From Neorhodopirellula lusitana (GTDB lineage: Bacteria; Planctomycetota; Planctomycetia; Pirellulales; Pirellulaceae): 64,000 nt of DNA. The stretch is from positions 248,001 to 312,000 of the forward strand of contig NZ_FXUG01000001.1 in NCBI RefSeq assembly GCF_900182915.1. The letters run 5' to 3'. Both the position numbers and the translations under genes were made by a program. Positions 54,588 through 62,220 of this stretch are shown here, one piece after another; position 1 is the first letter of the stretch; each line of letters begins with the position of its first letter. Below the pieces are notes generated by a model, which had not been told where the DNA came from, ran no database searches, and saw nothing but the letters and a program-made list of their open reading frames with translations.

Positions 54588-54953
54588 CACAATCGAAGCG
54601 GCAGTCAGCGGCGACGCATTTTGTCGGAAACTCCAGGGAATCCTCTTCGTGATTGCTCCAAGTTGACGTCCCATCTTCATCGTGGATGGGGCTTCCGGTT
54701 GGGGCTGCGGCTGGAAGCCACAGCCACTTTGAGTCGGCACGATTCCGTCGCCCGAGTAAGCTTCTTGTCCACCGTTTGTGTTTGGTGGTCTCGAATGGGT
54801 CGGAAACGGTTGACTTACCTGACCGCGCCCGTTGCAATTGTGAGGCAATCTGGTGATTGCCTCACAATCGGCGACGTTTTTTGGTGGCAATTCATCGGTC
54901 GCGTTCGCCGGGGTGAATGCGTGATGTTTTCGGTTTGTGCATGAGTTAAGTGG
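54588..54953. other. Intergenic region before the histidine kinase gene
   Basis: 366 bases. Contains the 17-mer shared with 51631 (54776-54792) and a long perfect hairpin (54837-54868). A long open frame on the opposite strand passes through here and is considered a shadow. Confidence 0.5.
54837..54868. terminator. Perfect 14-bp hairpin, possible terminator or leader element
   Basis: ATTGTGAGGCAATC and its exact complement GATTGCCTCACAAT flank a TGGT loop. After 8 bases a run of six T follows (54877-54882). It could end the HlyD/cyclase-fold transcript or act in the kinase mRNA leader 85 bp before the start. Confidence 0.7.
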
Positions 54954-56948
54954 TTGGCGATTCTTCTCTTTCGTGTCGGTTTCATCGCGTCGGTTTTGCT
55001 GATGTTGTCGCCAATTGTGCGGGCGGAGCCCCCAGCGCGTTTGGAGGTCTTGTCGCTCCGACAGCTTGAAACGAGACTCGCGGAGATCAACTCGCAGGAA
55101 AAGCAACTCGCCGAGATGACGTACCGCAGCGGCGTCGGAAACCTGGGTTGGGAATCTGCTCCGCATCCTCACGCAGCGTTTACCGAATGGGCGGAAATTC
55201 AGCTCCATGGAGAATGTCGAGTCGATCAGATCGTCTTAGTGCCGATTCTTTGGCGCGATACCGTCAACGGAGTTCGCTCCGACGGGTTTCCGCTCGAGTT
55301 CAAAATCATGATTGGACGGCAGGGTGAACCGAAAGGAACCGTGGTCGCGGAGTTCACGGAACGTGACTCCATTTTGCCGCGGGTCGCACCGTTGGTGATT
55401 CCGATCGACCCGATCGTCGGATCTTGGATTCGTGTGGAAGCGACTCGCCTGACACCGCGAGCGCTGGACGGGCGTTTTCTGTTTCAGCTTTCTGAAGTGA
55501 TGGCTTTCTGCGGCGAGGACAACGTGGCGCTCGGAGGTAAAACCACGGTTTCGTCGATGGCGTTCACTCGCGTTCGCAAATCCACACCGATCGAGACTTT
55601 GGTTGACGGATTCATGCCGTATCTGATGGATGCCGCGGGAGGCGATGGTAGCCAAGCGTTCGTCGGGTTCTTTCGGACCGGCCCGGAAGTCTCGCTGACC
55701 TTTGACTTTGGCGAGCAACGCACCATTCATCGTATTCACTTGCACGCGGCTGACCTGAGCGAGAACGTTCCGCAGATTCAACATTCCGACTATGCATTGC
55801 CCGATCATCTGGTCGTTGAAGGCGCCACGCAAGCCGACTTTTCCGATGCAGTCGCTTTGTACGAGTATCGCAAACTGTCTATCTACGATGCGGGGCCGAT
55901 CATCATTCGTCAGTTCGCCCCTGTCGATTGTCGCTTTGTTCGCTTTACCGCGATCGAAGCGTATAAGGCGCCCGAAGCGTCCAATCGTTATCGATGCATC
56001 GGGTTTACTGAAATCGAGATCTTTGAAGCGAACCACAACATCGCCGCGGGCATTACGCCTTCGGGCAGTTTTGAATTTGAGCGAGCCGATGGTTCGCTGT
56101 CTTCATTGACGGACGGCCGAAATCACTTTGGTGAGATCATGTCGGTTCGGGATTTGGTGTCCCAATTAGCGCATCGGCACGAGCTTGAATTGGAACGACC
56201 TCTCATTCAAGCAGAATTAAAAAGCCGTTACCGCGTTCAGAGTCGCAATTTGCGGTGGGCGACCGTGATTGCGGCGTTGTTGGCCGTGGGAATCGTGTTC
56301 ACCATCTTGGTCGATCGGCTGATACGGATTCGCGAGTCCAGTCGGTTGAAGGAGCGATTCGCCGCGGATCTTCACGATGAAGTGGGAGCGGATTTGCATG
56401 CGATCGGATTGTTGAGCGATTTGGCTCGAAATGCGTTGGAGTCGCCGGCACAAATCGATCCGATCTTGGCGGAGATTCGCGCCGTTTCCCAAGACGCGTC
56501 TAATTCCGTTCGCCATATCGCAGGCCTACGGGTACACACATTGTATTCCGGATTGGACGATCTGATGAAGCAGGCGGCGGAGAGAATTGTGGTTCAGTTA
56601 GAACACAAATTTGAAATTGAAGGAAAGGAGTTCGTCGAAAACTTGAGGCCGCGAACGCGTGCCGATCTGTTCTTGTTTTACAAAGAGTGTTTGGTCAATA
56701 TCAGCCGACATGCGGACGCGACGCGGTTAGGGACGACGCTGAAAGCCACGCCAAAAGAAATCCATCTAACGATCACGGACAACGGTCACGGGTTGCGTGG
56801 ATTCAGTAGCAATGGAATTCCACCGTCGCTCAAGCGTCGTGCTAAATTACTCGGAGCCAAGGTCACCGCAGAAAGCTGTGCGGAGACGGGGACCCGGATC
56901 GATCTTCAGTTCAAGCGGATGCAATGGAATCAACTCAAGAAGAGATGA
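54954..56948 (+). CDS. Membrane histidine kinase (NarX/DegS type) with large sensor
   Basis: 664 residues. The start is TTG, as no ATG lies between the preceding stop and the signal sequence (1-24, ends VRAEP). The extracytoplasmic part (25-430) has two beta-sandwich segments resembling discoidin (F5/8 C) domains: ALGGKTTVSS (192-201), FVGFFRTGPEVSLTFDFGEQ and RFVRFTAIEAYKAP. One membrane helix (about 434-454), then a HisKA_3 dimerisation domain with H474 in FAADLHDEVGADLHAIG, and a HATPase with N-box KECLVNISRHA and G-box ITDNGHGLRG. Its response regulator gene overlaps the 3' end. It probably senses a carbohydrate or envelope ligand; the ligand is not readable. Confidence 0.9.
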   Translation: MAILLFRVGFIASVLLMLSPIVRAEPPARLEVLSLRQLETRLAEINSQEKQLAEMTYRSGVGNLGWESAPHPHAAFTEWAEIQLHGECRVDQIVLVPILWRDTVNGVRSDGFPLEFKIMIGRQGEPKGTVVAEFTERDSILPRVAPLVIPIDPIVGSWIRVEATRLTPRALDGRFLFQLSEVMAFCGEDNVALGGKTTVSSMAFTRVRKSTPIETLVDGFMPYLMDAAGGDGSQAFVGFFRTGPEVSLTFDFGEQRTIHRIHLHAADLSENVPQIQHSDYALPDHLVVEGATQADFSDAVALYEYRKLSIYDAGPIIIRQFAPVDCRFVRFTAIEAYKAPEASNRYRCIGFTEIEIFEANHNIAAGITPSGSFEFERADGSLSSLTDGRNHFGEIMSVRDLVSQLAHRHELELERPLIQAELKSRYRVQSRNLRWATVIAALLAVGIVFTILVDRLIRIRESSRLKERFAADLHDEVGADLHAIGLLSDLARNALESPAQIDPILAEIRAVSQDASNSVRHIAGLRVHTLYSGLDDLMKQAAERIVVQLEHKFEIEGKEFVENLRPRTRADLFLFYKECLVNISRHADATRLGTTLKATPKEIHLTITDNGHGLRGFSSNGIPPSLKRRAKLLGAKVTAESCAETGTRIDLQFKRMQWNQLKKR

Positions 56949-57628
56949 GCATCAACGAAACAATCAAGGTCATGCTGGTCGAGGACCATCCCAAATATCG
57001 TAAGGTGATTGAGATGGCGATCAACGCCGAGCCCTCGATGGAACTGGTGAGTATGTTCGGTGCTGCCGAAGTCGCGCTGCGCAGCGTCGAAGATACGGAG
57101 AACTCCGACGTGCCCGATATCATCTTGTTGGACCTGAATCTTCCCGGCATCAGCGGGCTTGACGGGATTCCCCAATTTATCGAGGCGGTCCCGTCGGCCA
57201 AGATTATTGTGTTGACCCAGTCCAATGCGGAGGCGGACATCACCATCGCTGTCCAACGTGGCGCGTCCGGGTATTTGTTGAAGTCCTCGACCGTGAATCA
57301 AATTATTGAGGGAATCGCAACGGTAGCGCGAGGAGGTGCATCACTTGATGGAGGCGTGGCGTTGCATGTATTGAAGATGATTCAAAACCAGTCCCGAAAG
57401 CTGGAGCCCGCGATCACCTTGTCAACGCGTGAACGAGAAATTTTGACTTTGTTGAGCCAGGGAATGCTCAAGAAAGAAATTGCTCGGGAACTCGACATCT
57501 CGTACGGAAGTGTCGCCACGTATATCCGGCGTCTCTACGAAAAACTCGACGTGCAGAACGCACCTGCAGCGATCGATAAAGCACATCGGATTGGTGTGTT
57601 CGAGAATTTCGACAATATGCCGCAATAG
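56945..57628 (+). CDS. NarL/LuxR-type response regulator partner
   Basis: 227 residues, cytoplasmic. Receiver domain with E13/D14, phospho-acceptor D63 in LLDLNLPGISGLDGI, the Thr of IVLTQS and the Lys of YLLKSST. A LuxR-type HTH spans about 160-220 (LSTREREILTLLSQGMLKKE, IARELDISYGSVATYIRRLY). The ATG overlaps the kinase stop codon (ATGA); an earlier in-frame ATG at 56924 would add 7 residues. Cognate to the kinase and likely controls envelope or degradation genes, possibly those nearby (inference). Confidence 0.93.
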   Translation: MSINETIKVMLVEDHPKYRKVIEMAINAEPSMELVSMFGAAEVALRSVEDTENSDVPDIILLDLNLPGISGLDGIPQFIEAVPSAKIIVLTQSNAEADITIAVQRGASGYLLKSSTVNQIIEGIATVARGGASLDGGVALHVLKMIQNQSRKLEPAITLSTREREILTLLSQGMLKKEIARELDISYGSVATYIRRLYEKLDVQNAPAAIDKAHRIGVFENFDNMPQ

Positions 57629-58116
57629 CCAAGATGCCCCAGTGGCGGTTTGGGTCGATGACCGGAACTTCCGCTCGAGGTGAGCTTGAGAACTGCGTGA
57701 GCGAGAGGTTGATGAAACGTGGATCGATTGACTGGAGCTAAGTCGCTTGGTTTGCCCCACCGAGCACCGGTTTTACCTGAGTAACGCCGCATGAACTCGA
57801 GGGGCGGCGTGCTACCGTCGATCCATGTCGACTGTTTGGTGGACTTGAAAGGGGGGTGCCACTCCCGTGATGATGGTTAACGGAGATCAGCGTTCCCTCC
57901 TCGTGAAGTGCATTTTGTAGAAGTTCACTCCTGCCTTGTGCTGAAGTGTGCGGAAACACGCTCGGCGGGGAGACGGAAAGCGGTCACGTGATCGGTTGTT
58001 GAGTGCGGTGTGAGACGTCAATCCGTGCGTTCTTTTTAGGCGTTCTCTCACTGCATCGATCGGGTGCGTCGTTGCGTTGATTTCGACAGGCATTCTCTTC
58101 TTTAAAGGTCTACGAA
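57629..58116. other. Gene-free region of 488 bp
   Basis: Separates the regulator from the second DUF1559 gene. No gene, clear terminator or repeat was recognised; it should hold the DUF1559 promoter and leader. Confidence 0.5.
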
Positions 58117-59316
58117 ATGAATAAAAAGTCATGCCAGGGATTTACCTTGGTCGAATTGCTGGTTGTCATTGCGATTATTGGTGTGTTGGTTGGGCTCTTA
58201 TTGCCAGCCGTGCAAGCGGCACGTGAAGCCGCACGTCGGATGAGTTGCAGCAACAATTTCAAGCAACTCGGTTTAGCGATGCACAACTATCACTCGGCAT
58301 ACAAGAAGTTGCCGACGTTGATGAGTGGAACCGTCCCCGGAGGGTTTTCGGGCGACGGTGCGTTCGATGAGTCGGAAGTCGCCAATCTGATGCAACTGAG
58401 CATTCTCGTTGGGATCACGCCGTTCATTGAGCAGCAAGCGATTTGGGAAGAAATTACCAATCCAAGCGTTTACGACCTGGTTGATCCCACGGTTGCGAAG
58501 AGTCCGCCATGGCCTTCGATGGGGCCAACGCCGACGCTTGAAGGCACCCCAAACGACGGGTATCGGCCATGGATGACTGAAATTCCAGGGTTTCGTTGCC
58601 CGAGTGATCCGGGATCGGGCTTACCCGCAATGGGGCGAACGAACTATGCCGCTTGCAGCGGTGATACGTTTTGGAACATGGATCGCGGGCCGCTGTCGGA
58701 CGATTTGAAAGAGAACCAAAAGCGTTCAATCAACATGCAGGCCTGTGCCCGAGGTGTCTTTGTCCCTCACCATGCAACCGCCTTTCGCGACGTGCTTGAT
58801 GGGACGTCGAACACGATCGCAATGGGAGAAATCGCAACGGACCTGGGGGACCGCAACGTTCGGACTCTTGGTCGTCGAACGAATCAGTGGACGGCGATGC
58901 GGAACAACCCATCGGCATTCAGGACAGCGGAAGTCGATCCACAACGTCCTCAGTTTTGGGCCTCGGGAGCGACCGGTGTTTATGGCACGTCGCATGAAGG
59001 ACGTGGCTATAAGTGGGCTCAAGGAGCGGCAGTGTACGGCCAAATGAATACCATTTTCCCACCGAACACACCGGTGGTGACGGGGGCGTGGCACCGTTCG
59101 GCTGGCTTCTTGCCGCCCAGCAGTAATCACCAAGGCGGGTGTCATGTTCTGATGGCCGACGGAGCGGTCAAGTTCATTACCGATTCGATTGACGCCGGAG
59201 ATCAGACTAGCACGATTGTCTATCCCGGGGCGTTGGCCGGGATTCAGAGCCCCTTCGGTCTCTGGGGGGCACTGGGAACCAAGGCCAACAAAGAAGTGAT
59301 TGATTCGGAGTTCTAA
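58117..59316 (+). CDS. DUF1559 pseudopilin-like protein, second paralog
   Basis: 399 residues. The leader MNKKSCQG precedes [14 protein letters not shown], the prepilin-type cleavage and helix region. Then [17 protein letters not shown], as in the copy at 16990; 31 bases here are identical between the two genes (cggatgagttgcagcaacaa and following). The body shows [27 protein letters not shown] and [18 protein letters not shown]. Shorter loops distinguish it from the first paralog. A structured leader and small lipoprotein gene follow. Confidence 0.93.
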   Translation: MNKKSCQGFTLVELLVVIAIIGVLVGLLLPAVQAAREAARRMSCSNNFKQLGLAMHNYHSAYKKLPTLMSGTVPGGFSGDGAFDESEVANLMQLSILVGITPFIEQQAIWEEITNPSVYDLVDPTVAKSPPWPSMGPTPTLEGTPNDGYRPWMTEIPGFRCPSDPGSGLPAMGRTNYAACSGDTFWNMDRGPLSDDLKENQKRSINMQACARGVFVPHHATAFRDVLDGTSNTIAMGEIATDLGDRNVRTLGRRTNQWTAMRNNPSAFRTAEVDPQRPQFWASGATGVYGTSHEGRGYKWAQGAAVYGQMNTIFPPNTPVVTGAWHRSAGFLPPSSNHQGGCHVLMADGAVKFITDSIDAGDQTSTIVYPGALAGIQSPFGLWGALGTKANKEVIDSEF

Positions 59317-59430
59317 ACCTCTGATGTCACGTTTTTCGTCGACTCCAGGGATGCTCTTCGAGGAATCGCCTGGATGGACCAAAACACTGGATTTTCGCAT
59401 CGTAGGTGAAAGCCTACGAACGAGTTACCG

Positions 59431-59478
59431 GGCACACAGTTTCCTTTCGTTGGAAAGTGTGCCTTCTTCTTTTTCTTA
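59431..59478 (+). terminator. Strong hairpin with T-rich tract (terminator or attenuator)
   Basis: GGCACAC pairs with GTGTGCC and TTTCC with GGAAA, with two bulged bases (AG) and a 7-base loop (59431-59463). The tract ttcttctttttcttaaa follows. A second hairpin TCGTAGG/CCTACGA lies just upstream (59400-59419). It sits between the DUF1559 gene and the lipoprotein gene, so it could end the first or reduce expression of the second. Confidence 0.75.
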
Positions 59479-59504
59479 AACTCTCTTTTGATAGGTTGGT
59501 TTTG

Positions 59505-59654
59505 ATGAAATACTTGATGAGTCTGATGATTGTTTGTTTCGTGATATCGATCGCCGGATGTGCGGAAAGTGGTCCAGAGGTCGTTCAGCCGAGTGCGGAT
59601 CGGCAAACAAACCCACAGCGAGACAATGGTTCCGACATGGGCAATGAGGGTTAG
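59505..59654 (+). CDS. Small lipoprotein behind the second DUF1559 gene
   Basis: 49 residues. Signal with lipobox IAGC (cysteine at 19) followed by AESGPEVVQPSADRQTNPQRDNG. Same gene order, size class and lipidation as the lipoprotein at 18370, but no clear sequence similarity beyond the signal. The ATG starting MKYLMSLMIV is chosen because it gives a typical short lipoprotein signal. Function unknown. Confidence 0.7.
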   Translation: MKYLMSLMIVCFVISIAGCAESGPEVVQPSADRQTNPQRDNGSDMGNEG

Positions 59655-59776
59655 ACTGTCGTTGAGATTCATCTGCAACGGCAGAGTGCAGCGATTTGCT
59701 CGCTTGTATCGTTTGTTGCAGAAGGACGTACCGGTTCGACTATTTTTGAACGGTCTTTTGGCCAGAAGGTGGAAGA

Positions 59777-61225
59777 GTGACGAGTCAACTCATTAAGTGC
59801 ATCGGGTTGTTGTCCCTCCTGATGGCGTCTCCAGTCGTTTCGGCTGACAAGCAAAATGTCATCGTCATCATGGCGGACGACTTGGGCTATGCCGACGTCG
59901 GTTGCTATGGCTGCAAAGATATCCCGACTCCAAATATCGACCAGCTAGCTGCTGAAGGAGTCCGTTTCACGTCTGCGTATGTGACGGGGAACATGTGCGG
60001 TCCTTCTCGGGCCGGTTTTTTGACGGGTCGGCACCAGTCGACCTTTGGTTACTACCAAAATGTTTCGCAACCTTTTGATCCGGCTCAGGGACTGCCGAGG
60101 ATCAAGACGATTGCCAGTTTGTTGCAACAGCAGGGGTATGTAACTGGCGGTGTCGGTAAATGGCATATGGGGACGGCGGATACGCAGCATCCTAACGCCA
60201 TGGGTTTCGACGATTGGTTCGGGTTTCTGGGTGGTGGGCTGATGTACTTTCCGCTGGATCATCCCTCCTACAACGGGCGTTTCAATCCACTTAAAAAGCC
60301 CGCCAATCATCGCGATCTTCAGCACACGATGCCCGTGATCCACAACAAGAAACCGGTAAAGTGGGACCAGTACCTGACGCGAGAATTGACCGATGCGGGA
60401 GTCGCCTTTGTCGAACGAAATCAGGAACAACCGTTCTTTCTCTTCATGTCATACAACGCCCCGCACCTTGACCTGGAGGCGCCGGCGGAAACGATTGCGA
60501 AGTTCCCCGAAGGGGCGATGACGAAGGTGCCCGGTGTGAAGTCAAGTGCGCGTTCCATTTATGGGGCGATGGTCTATGAGATGGATCAGGGGATCGGGAA
60601 TCTGTTGGCGAAGGTCGCTGAGTTAGGGCTGGATGAAGAAACCGTGGTTTGGTTTTTGAGTGATCACGGTGGAATGAAACGGACGAGCGACAATCGACCT
60701 TTGCGAGGCAGCAAAGGAAACTCATATGAGGGTGGTTTGCGAGTGCCGATGATCGTGAAGTGGCCTGGCGTCACACCTGCAGGTGCGGTGTTAGATTCGC
60801 CCGTCACGTCACTCGACATCGGTGCCACATTGATTGCCAATGCAGGCGGCGATAGAGAAGCGGAAGGTTTGCAAGGCGAGGATCTTCGCGGATATCTAAG
60901 TGGGCAGGACACTGAAGCACCACACCAGGTGCTGTATTGGCATACTGGAAGCTACTCGGCACCTGCCGGTGCAATGCGGGAAGGTGATTTCAAGTTGCTG
61001 CATGGGAAGGAAAAGCTTGAGCTATACAACCTGAACGATGATGTCGGAGAGACGACCAACCTAGCGGCCGCCCAGCCAGAAAAAGTTCAAGCGATGCTCA
61101 CTCGCTGGCGAGAGTGGGCCAAAGGTGCGAAGCCAGAACTTTGGAAGAAGTCCCGTGGTTCGTTCCAGTACGCTGACTACGAGTGGCTGAAAGGTAGTCA
61201 GCATTATCGAGCCAAAACAGAGTGA
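59777..61225 (+). CDS. Secreted S1-type sulfatase 5
   Basis: 482 residues, GTG start with AGGTGGA upstream. Signal peptide 1-23 (ends VVSAD). IMADDLGYADVGCYG carries metal ligands; the formylglycine site is C74-G-P-S-R78. GKWHMGTAD, FFLFMSYNAPH and FLSDHGG are further landmarks, with GSKGNSYEGGLRVPMIVKWPG before the C-terminal part. It resembles arylsulfatase A/B-type enzymes (N-acetylgalactosamine or related), unlike the four other sulfatases. It stands apart from the main sulfatase group, 120 bp behind the small lipoprotein gene. Confidence 0.93.
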   Translation: MTSQLIKCIGLLSLLMASPVVSADKQNVIVIMADDLGYADVGCYGCKDIPTPNIDQLAAEGVRFTSAYVTGNMCGPSRAGFLTGRHQSTFGYYQNVSQPFDPAQGLPRIKTIASLLQQQGYVTGGVGKWHMGTADTQHPNAMGFDDWFGFLGGGLMYFPLDHPSYNGRFNPLKKPANHRDLQHTMPVIHNKKPVKWDQYLTRELTDAGVAFVERNQEQPFFLFMSYNAPHLDLEAPAETIAKFPEGAMTKVPGVKSSARSIYGAMVYEMDQGIGNLLAKVAELGLDEETVVWFLSDHGGMKRTSDNRPLRGSKGNSYEGGLRVPMIVKWPGVTPAGAVLDSPVTSLDIGATLIANAGGDREAEGLQGEDLRGYLSGQDTEAPHQVLYWHTGSYSAPAGAMREGDFKLLHGKEKLELYNLNDDVGETTNLAAAQPEKVQAMLTRWREWAKGAKPELWKKSRGSFQYADYEWLKGSQHYRAKTE

Positions 61226-61340
61226 CGGTTGCCGTAACGGACAAACAATTGAATGATGCCGATTGCCGAAACTGAAGCGAGGACACGGAGGCGAATGCAC
61301 CTCGGTTTTCCGGAACCGCTATTCGGTATCCAACCCGTTT

Positions 61341-61391
61341 GTTGGCAGACAAGCGTTGGCAGACAAGCGTTGGCAGAATAACGGTTGGCAG
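61341..61391. repeat. 14-bp tandem repeat, 3.5 copies
   Basis: gttggcagacaagc at 61341 and 61355, a diverged copy at 61369 and a partial gttggcag at 61384. It lies in the non-coding gap between sulfatase 5 and the next gene. Confidence 0.85.
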
Positions 61392-61466
61392 ATTCTGTCG
61401 ATATCAGTTCAGCGTTAGGCGTTGAGCATGAACGGCTGGTTTCAAAATCACTCGAACCAAGCAACG

Positions 61467-61919
61467 CTAGAACGGCTTTGCCGGTGCGGTTAAGGGTTCA
61501 TCGGGAATCACTCGCAGTTCGTAGCCGTTGTGCGACTTTTCTTTGATCGCCTTCAGTGTTCTGGCGAGAGCGATCCGATCACGTCGAGTGGGTTCGAACG
61601 ACCGTGAAATGATCTTGCTAGGACGTTCTTCGCCGGGCTTATAGAGGGCGATTCGAAGCCGACCGTCGCTGGCGTGTTCTTTGCTACTGCCGAGATAGAA
61701 TTGACGCCACTGGGACGTGTCCATGTCGAATGCGGTAAGCAGGTACCGCGATCGATGGGTGAGCGGACGCCGCAGGTATTCTTCCGGCGTCAGCGGGTGC
61801 GAGATCAGGTCGCGGACTTCACGAATCTGCACGCGACGGCGGCGGAACGTGGTGCGACTTTCAACTTGTGTGGATTCAGGGTAAGTCAGCTCGATTTGGG
61901 TGTCAGGTGCGTACATCAT
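61467..61919 (-). CDS. Small basic protein of unknown function
   Basis: 150 residues, no signal peptide. Begins MMYAPDTQIELTYPESTQ, then a basic RRRRVQIREVRDLIS, HPLTPEEYLRRP, YLLTAFDMDTSQWRQFYLG and a helical basic C-terminus (RDRIALARTLKAIKEKSHNG). GGAGAAA lies just before the first of two consecutive ATGs, which sets the start; the frame upstream (to 62021) lacks support. I do not recognise a family. It is transcribed away from the sulfatase end and in the same direction as the flagellar gene behind it. Confidence 0.6.
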   Translation of the reverse strand: MMYAPDTQIELTYPESTQVESRTTFRRRRVQIREVRDLISHPLTPEEYLRRPLTHRSRYLLTAFDMDTSQWRQFYLGSSKEHASDGRLRIALYKPGEERPSKIISRSFEPTRRDRIALARTLKAIKEKSHNGYELRVIPDEPLTAPAKPF

Positions 61920-62220
61920 TTTCTCCGATTGGTGCGAACAAACGACCAAAGCTTCACTTTGATTATTCGTCGTTCGCTGGACACGTCTGGTCCAAATCGC
62001 GAGGAAGTGGGGCAAACACAAAGAATAGAGAGACCCTAAGAAGTGGTCTGGGGGATCTGCGTGGTTGTCAACGCACGATCCCAGATTCGCAGCACGCAGA
62101 TCGCCAGAGATAGCAGATCGCCAGAGAAAATCGAGCAGCTTTTAAAGGCCGCTGCGAGAAGCCGTTGGCAGTCTGGCTTCGGCAATGCAGATCGGGGCTG
62201 AGCTTGCCCTAGCGGCTTGA

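Noticed and set aside
53931..55208. 425-codon open frame on the minus strand
   Set aside because: Antisense to the cyclase-fold gene and the start of the kinase gene, both well supported; composition is Arg/Pro/His-rich and the 14-bp hairpin interrupts it.
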